From positions 1 to 64,000 of the forward strand of contig JBAZTO010000018.1 in the NCBI GenBank assembly GCA_041661865.1: a stretch of DNA of 64,000 nt, in the 5' to 3' direction. A program made the translations under genes and the position numbers. Position 1 is the stretch's first letter. Each line of letters opens with the position of its first letter. Source of the DNA: JBAZTO01 sp041661865. Its GTDB lineage: Bacteria; Planctomycetota; Phycisphaerae; SM23-33. Below, piece after piece: positions 33,784 to 43,067 of the stretch. The notes beneath the pieces were generated by a model. That model worked only from the letters and a program-made list of their open reading frames with translations, was not told the DNA's origin and did no database searches.

Positions 33784-35147
33784 CCCCTCTTGAAGATGGC
33801 GTAATAGCCGCCGTCCGACCAGCTTTGCGGGTCGGCCAGGGCGGAGGGGAGCGTGACCTTCTCGCTGAGGAGTGTCATGCCGCGGTCGTGGCGGGCGAAG
33901 GCGGCGGCCAGGTCGTGGCATTCCTCCGGCTCGATGGAGCATGTGCTGTAGATGAGCCTGCCCCCCGGCCGCACGAAGGATGCCGCGGCGGCGATGAGGA
34001 ATCGCTGGTCCCTGACCAGGCCGCCCAGGTCGTCGTCGCTGAAACGCCAGCGGGCCTCGGGCCGCCGGGCCAGCACGCCGGTGTTGGAGCAGGGCACGTC
34101 GGCCAGCACCAGGTCGAAGCTTTGCGGCTCGATGCCGCCGGCCGACTCCGACAGGGCCGTCCGCACGATGCTGATGCCCAGGCGCCGGCAGTTGGATGTG
34201 ATGGGCTCGACCTTCTCGGCCGTGACGTCCAGGGCCAGGATCGATCCGGCATTGCCCATCAACTCGGCCAGGTGCGTGGTCTTGGTGCCCGGCGCGGCGC
34301 AGAAGTCCAGCACGCTCTGGCCGCTCCTGGGCGCCGCGGCCAGCGCCACCGCCGAGGCCGTCGGATCCTGCGGCTGGAAGAGCCCCGCGTCGAACGCCTT
34401 CAATTCCCGCACGTTCCAGTGCCCCTGGGCCACGAGGCTCACGCCGTTGGCGTGGAGCCGCGCCTCGACACCCTCGGCGGCCAATTGCTCGACCAGCGCA
34501 GCCGGGGTGATCTTGAGCGTGTTGGTCCGCAGGATCAGCGGCGGGCGCGAGTTGGCCTGCATCGCCAATTCGACGGCCTTGCCCAGCCCGTAGCGTCGCT
34601 GCCACCGCAGGGCCAGGTCGATCGGCAGCGAGTAGGCCTCGGAGAGGTAATGGGCCGGGTCGGCGACCGGGTCGGAGAAGACCGGCCGGGCAAGCTGCCG
34701 GTAGCTTTCGGCGTCGACGGGCAGGATGTCGCTGGCCAACGGGGGCTTACCGGCCGAGATCGGCGAGATATTGCGGCCGACGGTTCGCAGCAGGCCGTTG
34801 ACCATCCCGCTCTGGCGGCGATGGCGATAGCGGGCGGCCTGGTTGACCGCCTCGTTGACGGCGGCGAAGTCCGGCACGCGGGTGAGGAACAGCAGTTGGT
34901 AGAGGGCCGTCAGGATGATTTCATTGAGCGCGCCGGGCAGCTTGCGGTCCGGCTGGGACAGGAACGCCCGCATGACGGCCGTCAGCGTGCCGCGTCGGCG
35001 GACCACGCCCAGGGCCAACTCGTGGGCGAGATTGCGTTCCTCCGCCGGCAGCGGGCCGCGATCCAGCAGCCGCTCCAGGTTGGCTGAAACATTCCCGCCG
35101 CGGTCAGACAACGCCCACACGGCAATGTCGCGCGCGCTGGGTATCAT
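33780..35147 (-). CDS. rsmB: 16S rRNA (cytosine-967 C5) methyltransferase
   Basis: The N-terminal NusB-like domain (residues ~1-140) is followed by a SAM-dependent RNA methyltransferase of the NOL1/NOP2/Sun type. SAM motif I is VLDFCAAPGTKTTHLA. The two catalytic cysteines lie in DVPCSNTGVLARRPEARW (motif IV) and IYSTCSIEPEE (motif VI). The length of 455 residues is in the usual range (E. coli RsmB 429). It ends where a small convergent ORF ends. Its start is six bases after fmt's stop, and the fmt-rsmB pairing is common in bacteria. Confidence 0.92.
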   Translation of the reverse strand: MIPSARDIAVWALSDRGGNVSANLERLLDRGPLPAEERNLAHELALGVVRRRGTLTAVMRAFLSQPDRKLPGALNEIILTALYQLLFLTRVPDFAAVNEAVNQAARYRHRRQSGMVNGLLRTVGRNISPISAGKPPLASDILPVDAESYRQLARPVFSDPVADPAHYLSEAYSLPIDLALRWQRRYGLGKAVELAMQANSRPPLILRTNTLKITPAALVEQLAAEGVEARLHANGVSLVAQGHWNVRELKAFDAGLFQPQDPTASAVALAAAPRSGQSVLDFCAAPGTKTTHLAELMGNAGSILALDVTAEKVEPITSNCRRLGISIVRTALSESAGGIEPQSFDLVLADVPCSNTGVLARRPEARWRFSDDDLGGLVRDQRFLIAAAASFVRPGGRLIYSTCSIEPEECHDLAAAFARHDRGMTLLSEKVTLPSALADPQSWSDGGYYAIFKRG

Positions 35148-35153
35148 GTTTCG

Positions 35154-36098
35154 TCACGCTCCCGCACTGATAAAACGATCCCCGGCCACGACCCGGTACC
35201 CGTTGACAAAATCTCGCCACGCCATCAGGCGTTTCCCCGCCGGCTGAATCTCCAGGATTCGCAGCCGGCCGGTTCCGCAAGAAATGCTCCCGTCGCCCTG
35301 GACGATGCCGCCTTCACTGGCGGCCTGGCCCTCGACAGCCTCGGCCCGGGCCAGCACGACCGGCACGCTCTTGCCGCCGGTCTTGACGAACGTCGCCTGC
35401 CCGCCTGGCCAGGGCCAGGTGCCGTGGATGCGATTGGCTATTGTCCGCGAATCGGCCGCCCAGTCAACAAGTCCGTCAGACTTTTGCAGAATCGGCGCCA
35501 GCGTGGCCAGCGACTCGTCCTGCTTTCTGCCGACGGCCTGGCCGCTTTCGAGCAGGTCCAGCGTCTGGATCATCAGGCCCGCGCCGATCTCGGCCAGGCG
35601 GGCCTTGAGTTCCTCCGCCGTTTCCTGCGGGCAGATCTCGGTGGCCTGCTGAAGGTAGATGTCGCCGGCGTCCATCTTGCCCACCAGGGCGAAGGTGGTC
35701 ACGCCGGTTCGCCGGCAGCCGCGAATGATGGCCCAATTGACCGGGGCAGCCCCGCGAAGTTCCGGCAGGAGCGAACCATGCAGGTTGAACGCGCCGCGCG
35801 GCGGGATGCGCCGGACGGCCTTGCGGATGAGCTGGCCATAGTCGGCCACCGCGATCACCTCGCCGCCCAGGGCGCCGACCGTCGCGATGCCTTCATCGGC
35901 ATTGATATCGGGACACTCGATCACGGCCCGGCCAGCCTCCTGGGCCGCCACCGCCACCGGCGTGGCGCGCAGCTTGCCGCCCCGCCCCGCCGGGCGCGCC
36001 GGCTGGGTGATGATACCCGCCAGTTCATGACGGCTGCCAAAAATCGCCCGGAGGCTGGGAACCGCGAAGCCGCCGCTGCCGCAGAAGATCACACGCAT
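35154..36098 (-). CDS. fmt: Methionyl-tRNA formyltransferase
   Basis: Formylates initiator Met-tRNA with 10-formyl-THF. The N-terminal Rossmann-like domain has VIFCGSGGFAVPSL, the active-site FNLHGSLLPELRGAAPVNWA (Asn and His), and KMDAGDIYLQQ carrying the catalytic Asp. The C-terminal domain (~205-314) includes DWAADSRTIANRIHGTWPWPGG, matching the family's conserved RA-NP-PGA region with some divergence. The length of 314 residues is normal. There is no def gene beside it. It is followed by rsmB. Confidence 0.92.
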   Translation of the reverse strand: MRVIFCGSGGFAVPSLRAIFGSRHELAGIITQPARPAGRGGKLRATPVAVAAQEAGRAVIECPDINADEGIATVGALGGEVIAVADYGQLIRKAVRRIPPRGAFNLHGSLLPELRGAAPVNWAIIRGCRRTGVTTFALVGKMDAGDIYLQQATEICPQETAEELKARLAEIGAGLMIQTLDLLESGQAVGRKQDESLATLAPILQKSDGLVDWAADSRTIANRIHGTWPWPGGQATFVKTGGKSVPVVLARAEAVEGQAASEGGIVQGDGSISCGTGRLRILEIQPAGKRLMAWRDFVNGYRVVAGDRFISAGA

Positions 36099-36221
36099 CT
36101 GTCACCTCGTGATTGTATTCTGCCGGGCCTCGCCGCGTTGACAAGAGAAAACTGCCTCCGGGCCACAGATGCGTGATTCGCCGAATCGGCCGGCCCCTCG
36201 CCCCTTGCCGGGGCGGCGGCG

Positions 36222-36704
36222 TCACAATCGCAGGACCGAGGCCAGTTGCGCGATGTGGCCCATCTCCTCGGCCAGCACCCGCTCGACCACGGGCCTGTCG
36301 GCCGGGCGGACGACCTGCTTGACCCCTTCGTAGAAGACCAGCGTTTCCTTCTCCAACCCGATCGCCGTGAGCAGGATATCGCTCGCGGTGTCCTTGGGGC
36401 GGAGATAGTCGGCCGGAGTGGTGCGGATGTCGAAAAACTTGCCCGCCAGCAAGCCCCGCAGGTACAGGGCCGTCTCGCTGTCAGGGTCCAGGGGCTCGCC
36501 GCTCTCAGGGCCGCCACCCAGACGCCTTCGCATCTCGGCGAATATCTCCTCGTGCCTGCCTTCCATCGCCGCCAGTTGCAGGAGCAACTGGGCCGACCGG
36601 GCGTCACTGACATAACGGGCTGCTATCTGGTAAAAATCCACCCCGTTGCGTTCGATCCGCTCAGCCATCTCCAGCACGTATGCCGGATTGATCTGCATGT
36701 CCAT
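36222..36704 (-). CDS. Ferritin-like/rubrerythrin-type diiron protein
   Basis: This 160-residue all-helical protein carries ligand-type residues for a diiron site. AERIERNGVDFYQIAA (Glu) and AMEGRHEEIFAEM (Glu-x2-His pattern) form the first half. GLEKETLVFYEGV (Glu) and AEEMGHIAQLA (Glu-x2-His) form the second. This matches the ferritin-like four-helix bundle of rubrerythrin without the C-terminal rubredoxin domain. The usual role is peroxide reduction or iron handling in anaerobes; the activity here is inferred. GGGAGAG lies eight bases before ATG 36704. Confidence 0.82.
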   Translation of the reverse strand: MDMQINPAYVLEMAERIERNGVDFYQIAARYVSDARSAQLLLQLAAMEGRHEEIFAEMRRRLGGGPESGEPLDPDSETALYLRGLLAGKFFDIRTTPADYLRPKDTASDILLTAIGLEKETLVFYEGVKQVVRPADRPVVERVLAEEMGHIAQLASVLRL

Positions 36705-36933
36705 CGGTACTCTCCCTGCAACTGTCTTGGGCTCGGCCCCTGTCACGATGCCGACAACGGCCTGCAACCATCAGGAAGCGGGCGGATAGTTGATTCTAGC
36801 CTGCTGTTGGCCGCTTATCGGGCCGGGAGAGCGAATTCCCTCCGGCGATGGCGGCCATAACCCACAATTGTCCGCAAAGTCGGCACGAATTCTTGCCGAT
36901 GATTCAATATACGTTAGCCAGGGAGAGCCTCGC

Positions 36934-37329
36934 ATGTTGAAACTTGTCGTTCGATTTCTTGACGGCCGGACGCTGAGGGGGCACACCCTTTGCTTCGATA
37001 TTTCCACCCACAATTTTATCCTCAATCCCGTGGGTGGAGGCCCTAAGGACGCCGTCGTCGTCGACTTCAGCGAGGTCAAGGCAGTGTTCTTCGTGCGTGA
37101 TTTCGCGGGCAACCCCGACCGCGACAAAAAAATCGTCGACCGCAGCCACCAGCCCTATTCCGGCCGCGAGATCGCCGTCACGTTCACCGACGGGGAGACA
37201 CTGGTGGGCTTCACCCCCAACTACAACCGCACCCTGAGCGGATTTTTCCTCTTTCCCGCCGACCGCCTGTCCAACGCCACCAAGGTCTACGTCCGCGCGT
37301 CGGCCTTGACCAAAGTGGTTCTCAAGTAG
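36934..37329 (+). CDS. Small hypothetical protein (planctomycete type)
   Basis: This 131-residue beta-rich protein opens MLKLVVRFLDGRTLRGHTL. It repeats the theme later: EIAVTFTDGETLVGFTPNY. The two similar FxDGxTLxG segments suggest an internal duplication. A central segment, VVDFSEVKAVFFVRDFAGN, precedes basic residues. It may belong to the DUF6982 group, which I cannot confirm. GGGAGAG lies seven bases before the ATG. The stop overlaps the convergent YfhO-like gene's stop by eight bases. Confidence 0.65.
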   Translation: MLKLVVRFLDGRTLRGHTLCFDISTHNFILNPVGGGPKDAVVVDFSEVKAVFFVRDFAGNPDRDKKIVDRSHQPYSGREIAVTFTDGETLVGFTPNYNRTLSGFFLFPADRLSNATKVYVRASALTKVVLK

Positions 37330-39715
37330 CCTTGCGGCGGCGCACAACCGCCCATGTAATCGCAGCCAGGTAGGCAGCCACCGAGACGATCGATATCCAC
37401 TTGCCCACCGGGAACAGCGGCGGGGCATATTCCAGGCGGAAGCGATGCCGGCCCGCCGTCAGCGGAATGGCCCGCAGCACATAGTTGGCCGGCAGGACCT
37501 GGTAGCTCTGCCGCGGGCTCTTGTCCAGCGGCACGATGCGCCAGAACCTGCTGTAGCTGTCGGTCACCAGCAGGATGGCCGAGGCCGGAAGGTCGGCTTC
37601 GATCACCATCCAATCGGTGGATGACTCGACGATCCGCGCCGAGCCGTTCCCGTCAGTCGCCACGGGCTTGGGGTCCGGCTCGCTCTCCAGGATCACGTTG
37701 TGCCAGTAATCCCACGACGGCGAGGACAATTGCGCGAATATCGCGTCGCGGCTGGTGAGTACCTGATAGTCCTTGACCAGCAGCAGGTGCGGCAGCGGTT
37801 TGGGAAGTTCGCCCGGCCCGCTGACCAGCGACGAGCCGTCATCCTGGCGAACGATGGTATATTTCAGCCGCAGCATCGGGAAGGAATTATGGCCCTTCCA
37901 GAGGATGTAGAACGTGTCAGCCGCCCCGCTTCTCTTCTCCTGCGTGAAATTCATGTACTCCGAGTATCGCTTGGGCACCAGCGGGTCGTAGCCCCAGATG
38001 TCAGAGGCGCCCAGCGACATGGCACTGTTGACCATCACCCGGTTCTCGACGCGGTAATCTCCAAGATACTTCCGATAGATAGCTCGGAACTGCTGGATGA
38101 GCTTGGGATAGGGATCCAGCGGCTGATGCATGCTGGCCATGTGCGCGAAGGCGAGCATCTCGGCCATGCCCAGCACGGCCAGGACGCAGGTCCATCGCGC
38201 CGACTTGCGGGCCAGCAGCAGGCACACCCCCACCGCCACCAGCGTGCCGGCGGCGATGAATACGCCGTTGGCCGCGTAATCGCCCGCCAAACGGCCAAAT
38301 TCGCCTTCAGACCACTTGCTTACGGGCCAGGCAAACCCCTTGGTGGTGCATACCCATTGCATGAAGCCTTGCCAACTGCCATTGCCGGCCCCGTCGGCGG
38401 AGGACAGCCATGCCCAGGCCCCGGTAATGCCCGCTGCCGCCGCCAGCGCCAGCAGCGTGATGAAGACGGCCCGGCTGAAATGTCGCCGCGTCAGCAGCGC
38501 GTCCAGGCCCATGCCCGCCAGCAGCGAGGCGAACATGGACACATAGAACAAAGCCCGGCTACTGCAACGGAAGCGGTTGAACGGCGGGACGTACTCGTAC
38601 AGCAGCCAGTGAATGGGCGTAAATCGCCCCAGGGCCAGCACCAGGAACACCAGGCACAGGCACAGGCACAGCAGGCGCCGGTCCCTTCGGCCATACAGGG
38701 CGCCATACGCAGCCAGGGCCAGGCCCGCGATGCCGATGAACGGCGTGATCTCCCAGTAGAACCAGTCGCCCCAGTAGGAGAACATCTCGCTGGAGCCGGG
38801 GGAGGTTCTCAGGCCGCCGAAGAATCCGGGGGCCAGGTACATGATGAATCCCGAGGGCGGGAACGAGAAGGTGGAGATGAACTTGTATTCCGGCGTGCCG
38901 CTGCGCGCCCCCTCGCTGGAGGCCTCGACCACCAACAGGATGTGCAGGGCCGAGATGGCCAGCGAGGCGGCCACGATGGCGCCGACGGCCAGCAACACGC
39001 GCCCGCGCTGGGCGGCCTTGACGAGGCGCACGCCGCCGTAGATGACCACGGCCAGCACCGTCAGGAGGACGTACTGCGTGTGGCCGCCCAGGATCATCAT
39101 TACCGCGGCCCAGATGCCCAGAAGGATCCAGCCCAGCCCCCCCGGCCGATCCAGGAGGCGATCGATCACCAGGAACAACAGCGGCGTCCATGTCATCGCC
39201 GCCATCGGGCTGCCGTGACCGGCGTGGATACGGGCGAAGTAGGCCCCGCAGTAGCTCAACATGACAGCAGAGAAAAGACACGCCAGGGGGGCCAATTTCT
39301 GCCGGGCCGCCCACAAGTACATGAACAGGCCCAGCAGGAAAACGTGCAGCACCGTAAAGAGCGTCACGGCCCGAGCCGCGGACATGAACAGGTGCAGCCA
39401 ATTGGGCGGGTAAAGCATCGTGGTGTTGGGGTTGCCCAGCCACGGCATGCCGCAAAACTGGTGAGGGTTCCACAAGGGCAGGTTGCCCTGGCGAATCTGC
39501 GTGAAACTGAAGTCCTGCATGAAACGCCCATGCTCGACCGCATCGCCGCCCATCGGGGTCAGGCCCTCGGAGGAAAACAGCGAGGGTGCGAACATCGCCA
39601 CCGCCAGAACCGCCAGCACCAAGGCCGCCAGGGCCGTCGTGCGGCGACTGTGGAGCGAGGCCAAGCCCCCGGGCCCAGCCGGTGATTCAGGCATCTGCGG
39701 GATGGACTGTTTCAT
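37322..39715 (-). CDS. YfhO-like multispanning membrane protein
   Basis: A 797-residue integral membrane protein with about twelve helices. The loop after the first helix has MGGDAVEHGRFMQDF and GNLPLWNPHQFCGMPWLGNP, a pattern seen in YfhO and other GT-C-type glycosyltransferase-like proteins (a periplasmic acidic loop followed by WNP). A C-terminal soluble domain (~560-770) ends with LPASAILLVTDSYSRFWRIV, typical of YfhO. YfhO proteins add sugars to teichoic acids or surface polysaccharides. Here it sits directly after a family 2 glycosyltransferase, so it may use the polyprenyl-linked sugar that enzyme makes. Confidence 0.85.
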   Translation of the reverse strand: MKQSIPQMPESPAGPGGLASLHSRRTTALAALVLAVLAVAMFAPSLFSSEGLTPMGGDAVEHGRFMQDFSFTQIRQGNLPLWNPHQFCGMPWLGNPNTTMLYPPNWLHLFMSAARAVTLFTVLHVFLLGLFMYLWAARQKLAPLACLFSAVMLSYCGAYFARIHAGHGSPMAAMTWTPLLFLVIDRLLDRPGGLGWILLGIWAAVMMILGGHTQYVLLTVLAVVIYGGVRLVKAAQRGRVLLAVGAIVAASLAISALHILLVVEASSEGARSGTPEYKFISTFSFPPSGFIMYLAPGFFGGLRTSPGSSEMFSYWGDWFYWEITPFIGIAGLALAAYGALYGRRDRRLLCLCLCLVFLVLALGRFTPIHWLLYEYVPPFNRFRCSSRALFYVSMFASLLAGMGLDALLTRRHFSRAVFITLLALAAAAGITGAWAWLSSADGAGNGSWQGFMQWVCTTKGFAWPVSKWSEGEFGRLAGDYAANGVFIAAGTLVAVGVCLLLARKSARWTCVLAVLGMAEMLAFAHMASMHQPLDPYPKLIQQFRAIYRKYLGDYRVENRVMVNSAMSLGASDIWGYDPLVPKRYSEYMNFTQEKRSGAADTFYILWKGHNSFPMLRLKYTIVRQDDGSSLVSGPGELPKPLPHLLLVKDYQVLTSRDAIFAQLSSPSWDYWHNVILESEPDPKPVATDGNGSARIVESSTDWMVIEADLPASAILLVTDSYSRFWRIVPLDKSPRQSYQVLPANYVLRAIPLTAGRHRFRLEYAPPLFPVGKWISIVSVAAYLAAITWAVVRRRKAT

Positions 39716-39768
39716 GCGAAGTATTCTAACGTCGCGCGGGCAGCAGGTGAAAGACAAGCCTCAACCAA

Positions 39769-39859
39769 AACGCGACACAGAGATTTGGAGCGACAGAGAA
39801 GAAAAGTCGTTTTTTTGACAAATGCTATTCTCTGTTGCTCTGTCTCTCTGTGTCGCGTC
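39769..39859. repeat. Imperfect inverted repeat, CGACACAGAG-type arms
   Basis: The left arm (39769-39806) has CGCGACACAGAGA and CGACAGAGAA. The right arm (39825-39859) read in reverse complement has CGCGACACAGAGAGACAGAG. The spacer contains a seven-T run. It lies between the YfhO-like and GT2 genes and could act as an intrinsic terminator between them on the minus strand. It has the same design as the elements near 7.6, 25.5 and 46.9 kb. Confidence 0.6.
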
Positions 39860-39882
39860 GTGCTTCTTCGCCATCTTTTTAA

Positions 39883-40830
39883 TCAGTCGAAGTTGACGCG
39901 TTCCTTCTCGATCACCAGCGGGCGCTTGAGAACCTGCGTGTGAATCGCGCCGACATATTCGCCAACGACCCCCAGGAACACCAACTGCACCGAGGCGAAG
40001 AAGAACAGCCCGATCACCAGCGGCGCCATGCCCACCTGGAAGCTGCTCCAGAAGATCAGCTTGTAAAAGAAGTAGCCCAGGCCCATCAGCAGGCTGAAAC
40101 AGGCCAGGACAAAGCCCGTCATCGTCGCCAGGCGCAGCGGGACCTTGGAGTGGTTGGTCATGCCCAGCATCGCCGCGTCCAGCAGCGTGTAGAAGTTGCT
40201 CTTGGTGATCCCGCGTTTGCGCACCGGCTGGTAGTACTCGACCTCGGCCCGCTCGAAGCCGATCTCGCAGATCAGCCCGCGGAAGTAAGGATACGGGTCG
40301 TCGATCTTGCGCAGGATCTCCATGACCGAGCGATCGTAAAGCCCGAAGCCGGTGAAGTTCTTGATCAGCTCGACCTCCGACAGCCGGCTGACGATGCTGT
40401 AGTAGAGCTTGCGAATGGCCCACATGGGCTTGGCCTCGTCGCTGCCCTTCTTGATGCCCACCACGATCTTGTAGCCCTGCTCCCACTTGGCCAGGAAATC
40501 CGCCAGCAGGGCCGGGGGATCCTGAAGGTCGGCCACAATGGAGATGACGGCGTCGCCGCGGGAGGCCAGCATGGCGTGGATGGGCGAGCGGATGTGGCCG
40601 AAATTGCGGGCGTTGACGATGATCTTGACGCGGTGATCCTGGGCGGCCAGGCCCTTGAGCACCTCGACGGTCTTGTCGGTGGAACAGTTGTCGATGAACA
40701 GGTGTTCGTAGTCGTACTGGGGGAACCGGGCCATCACGTCGCGCACCTGCTGGTAGAGTTCCACAACGTTGTCCTGCTCGTTGTAGCAGGCAGTGACGAC
40801 GCTGACGAGCTTCTTGGGCGACTCGGCCAT
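39883..40830 (-). CDS. Family 2 glycosyltransferase, polyprenyl-phosphate type
   Basis: This 315-residue protein has the GT-A fold: VSVVTACYNEQDNVVELYQQ, EHLFIDNCSTDKTVEVL, ISIVADLQDPPALL (DxD-like metal site) and NFTGFGLYDRSVME. Two C-terminal membrane helices (residues ~230-260 and ~265-295) are as in GtrB/ArnC-type enzymes, which attach a sugar to undecaprenyl phosphate. It precedes the YfhO-like gene. A 17-residue stretch resembling its first strand recurs as a stump at 42130-42219. Confidence 0.88.
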   Translation of the reverse strand: MAESPKKLVSVVTACYNEQDNVVELYQQVRDVMARFPQYDYEHLFIDNCSTDKTVEVLKGLAAQDHRVKIIVNARNFGHIRSPIHAMLASRGDAVISIVADLQDPPALLADFLAKWEQGYKIVVGIKKGSDEAKPMWAIRKLYYSIVSRLSEVELIKNFTGFGLYDRSVMEILRKIDDPYPYFRGLICEIGFERAEVEYYQPVRKRGITKSNFYTLLDAAMLGMTNHSKVPLRLATMTGFVLACFSLLMGLGYFFYKLIFWSSFQVGMAPLVIGLFFFASVQLVFLGVVGEYVGAIHTQVLKRPLVIEKERVNFD

Positions 40831-40844
40831 GAGATATCTCCAGC

Positions 40845-42050
40845 CTAAGGAGCCAACAGCACGATCTTGTTGGTCAGGTGCCAGTCGGAGGCAATGGTCT
40901 TGCGTATCGCCTCCTGGTGCAAGATCGAAGTGATTACGATTGCTTCTGGATACGCCGCAACGGCCTCAGGAGGCAGCACCGGGATGCCGCAAATGGAACG
41001 ACCCTGAACGACCGGATTGGAGTCTACGATGGCCACCACGGTGCGTGAGTGCAAGGCGGCCTCGGCCAGCAGCTTGAAGCACAATTGTCCCGCCCCCCAG
41101 AGGATCACACGGCCCTCTTGTGCAACCGCTGACTTAAGAGTTGCCACTAGGCGATCCATCAGTTCACGCGAGTGCATGATGTAGGAAGAGATCGCATCCA
41201 CCAAGTGCTTGTCCTCGACGATCTTGTTGAACCCGCCCTGCTTGTGGGTCTTGCGCCAGATACCGTAGATCGCGGGGTAAGGCATGTCCGGCCCGGCCTG
41301 TAGCAGCAGCGAGCCGGCAGTGACGGGGTCAAAGCCCCAGGCCACCATGAGGTTCTCCAGGCACATCAGCGAGAAGTGGTTGATGTGCTCGGTGTTGAAA
41401 TCTTGAAAGGGAACAAAGAGGTACTGGTCGTAGCGAGTGGCATCGGGCACTTCAACATACAGCAGCCCGCCGTCGGCAGTCACTTTCACCAGTGCCTCCA
41501 TCGCCTGCGGGATGTCCAGCACGTGCTCCATGACATGCGAGAGCACCACACACTGGTAACTCCGGTCGTGCTTGAGCAAATCGCCCAAGGTGGCAACGAA
41601 TGCGTCGCACCCCAGATCCCGCGTGTTCTCAACGCACTCGGCCGACGGGTCACAGCCGATGACATGGTCAAAACCAGCCCTCTTGAGACAGTCCAGCAGC
41701 CCGCCATTGGCACAGCCGATATCCAGGATCGATGCATCGCGATGTTGCAGTAACGCGGCGATCCGCTTGGCTGTCAGTTCCTGGCGATGGACGTCCCAGG
41801 GCAAAGTCGCGCCACCGGTGGAGGTTTGTTTGCATGCGTAACGCGACTCCTGGGCGTAAAATCGGTCGTAATCCTCCTGCGTCGCCCCGACGCCCGCGCG
41901 AACAAAGCCACAGTGGGTACACCGCACCACTTGGTAGCCCTTGACCAGAGGATGGCCGTCAAAAAGGCAGAACTTCTGTGTGTGCAGAACGCTGGCGACC
42001 TTCTGACCGCAGATGGGACAGACCCGGCTGACCGTCGTGTTCTTTTTCAA
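40845..42050 (-). CDS. Sugar C-methyltransferase-like SAM enzyme
   Basis: This 401-residue protein has three regions typical of NDP-hexose C-methyltransferases. An N-terminal zinc-type domain (CPICGQKV near residue 11, CTHCGF near 45) comes first. The SAM domain follows, with ILDIGCANGGLLDCLKRAG and VVLSHVMEHVLDIPQA. A C-terminal domain with a Rossmann look is last: VILWGAGQLCFKLLAEA, VVAIVDSNPVVQGRSICG. That region is the family's C-methyltransferase C-terminal domain. It lies 14 bases before the GT2 gene, so the two are co-transcribed. A role in methylating a CDP-sugar carbon is inference. Confidence 0.85.
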   Translation of the reverse strand: MKKNTTVSRVCPICGQKVASVLHTQKFCLFDGHPLVKGYQVVRCTHCGFVRAGVGATQEDYDRFYAQESRYACKQTSTGGATLPWDVHRQELTAKRIAALLQHRDASILDIGCANGGLLDCLKRAGFDHVIGCDPSAECVENTRDLGCDAFVATLGDLLKHDRSYQCVVLSHVMEHVLDIPQAMEALVKVTADGGLLYVEVPDATRYDQYLFVPFQDFNTEHINHFSLMCLENLMVAWGFDPVTAGSLLLQAGPDMPYPAIYGIWRKTHKQGGFNKIVEDKHLVDAISSYIMHSRELMDRLVATLKSAVAQEGRVILWGAGQLCFKLLAEAALHSRTVVAIVDSNPVVQGRSICGIPVLPPEAVAAYPEAIVITSILHQEAIRKTIASDWHLTNKIVLLAP

Positions 42051-42129
42051 AATTCGTACCTATGCCGCAACGCTTCACCGCGCGCCTCTCAGAGTCTCAT
42101 CAAACCGACGGGCGATTATAGCATCCTTG

Positions 42130-42219
42130 TCAATTCGACGCCATGGCCGAGCGGCACAAGATAGCATCCAACTCGTTGCCGCAGGCGATGACGACGCTGA
42201 TGAGCTTCTTACCTGTCAC
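42130..42219 (-). pseudogene. Truncated family 2 glycosyltransferase stump
   Basis: GTG 42219 with AGGAG five bases upstream opens a 29-codon frame: VTGKKLISVVIACGNELDAI, then a few more residues to TGA. The first ~17 residues match the start of the adjacent GT2 enzyme (KKLVSVVTACYNEQDNVVEL), with the DNA about 85% alike over 39 bases. After that the similarity ends. It looks like the 5' stub of a duplicated or second glycosyltransferase gene that has been lost. Confidence 0.6.
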
Positions 42220-42331
42220 GGGTTCTCCTGAAATGAACCGCAGCGGCCAACACACATATTATGGGCTTTGGCTCGCCGCGGTTCAAGTCCACATCGCAGA
42301 TTACTGCAAGTCGCCGCTAAGGATTCAGCGT

Positions 42332-43006
42332 TCATTGCTTTCGGTGTCTGCGACCTCGCAAGAGCCCCATCGCCGCCACACCCAGGAGACTGATCGTTGC
42401 CGGTTCGGGAACAATTGTGACATCAAGAGGCGTGGTGTCCCAACCGCCACCGTCGCCACCGGTACTCACAAGGAAATCGATCTTGTCGCCAACCAGGATG
42501 CTTGTCGTGATATTGAACGACAGAGTGCTGTCTGTGGAAGGAATGCTGAAGAACGTTGTAGTTCCGCTGGAGGCAGTCTTGGCGATGTAAAGCCCTACCG
42601 CTCCGTAATCTCCCTGCCCAAAAGAACCGGTAATTGTTGCGTCGCCATCATAGTCGGATGTCCAACGAACTACTGCCATCTTGCTCTCGTTCTGCATGGG
42701 ATGCAAGGTGACTTGTCCGGGCTGGGCTCCATAGTGGACGGTACTAGTCGTATTCTTCCAGACGTTAGCCAAGGTCGGCGTGACCGTGAGAAAATCCGAT
42801 CTGCTGGACCAGACTGGACCCCCAGAGCCGTCAGTACCATGCCAAGGGAAGATCTCGAAGCTGCCGATAGAGGCGGCCTGTCCATAGGACCATGCCCCAG
42901 ATGGGTTACTGGTGGCACTGAAGTCTGAAGCCAGACTCCAGCTTGCGCTTGCACTGTTGACGGCAACGAGGGAAAGAATGACGAGCAGAATAAGGGAAGT
43001 CTTCAT
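42332..43006 (-). CDS. PEP-CTERM sorted exported protein
   Basis: The signal peptide MKTSLILLVILSLVAVNSASA is followed by a beta-rich domain. The C-terminus VPEPATISLLGVAAMGLLRG plus a basic tail (RRHRKQ) is a PEP-CTERM sorting signal, normally processed by an exosortase and linked to exopolysaccharide production. The body (WSLASDFSATSNPSGAWSYG; GGGWDTTPLDVTIVPEP) is typical of planctomycete PEP-CTERM proteins with a PA14- or lectin-like fold, not specifically identified. AGGAG lies upstream of the ATG. It has its own promoter (separate entry), though it sits in the polysaccharide region. Confidence 0.9.
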   Translation of the reverse strand: MKTSLILLVILSLVAVNSASASWSLASDFSATSNPSGAWSYGQAASIGSFEIFPWHGTDGSGGPVWSSRSDFLTVTPTLANVWKNTTSTVHYGAQPGQVTLHPMQNESKMAVVRWTSDYDGDATITGSFGQGDYGAVGLYIAKTASSGTTTFFSIPSTDSTLSFNITTSILVGDKIDFLVSTGGDGGGWDTTPLDVTIVPEPATISLLGVAAMGLLRGRRHRKQ

Positions 43007-43034
43007 GAGCGTCGCTCCTGCTTAAGGCCTCACC

Positions 43035-43067
43035 GGTTTACCTCCCTACCCCAAGGTAGGGCAAACC
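43035..43067 (-). promoter_or_regulatory. Leader hairpin upstream of the PEP-CTERM gene
   Basis: CCCTACC (43044-43050) pairs with GGTAGGG (43055-43061) around a four-base loop, and outer GGTTT (43035-43039) pairs with AAACC (43063-43067). It lies in the untranslated leader, about 30 bases before the start codon. It might regulate translation or stabilise the message. Confidence 0.5.

Noticed and set aside
37700..39685. A 661-codon plus-strand frame across the YfhO-like gene
   Set aside because: It is antisense to a clear membrane protein; its composition (Gln, Arg, His-rich) is that of a shadow frame.
42285..42305. GGTTCAAGTCC resembling a tRNA T-arm
   Set aside because: The flanking bases cannot form the five-base T-stem, and no acceptor or anticodon arm can be found around it.
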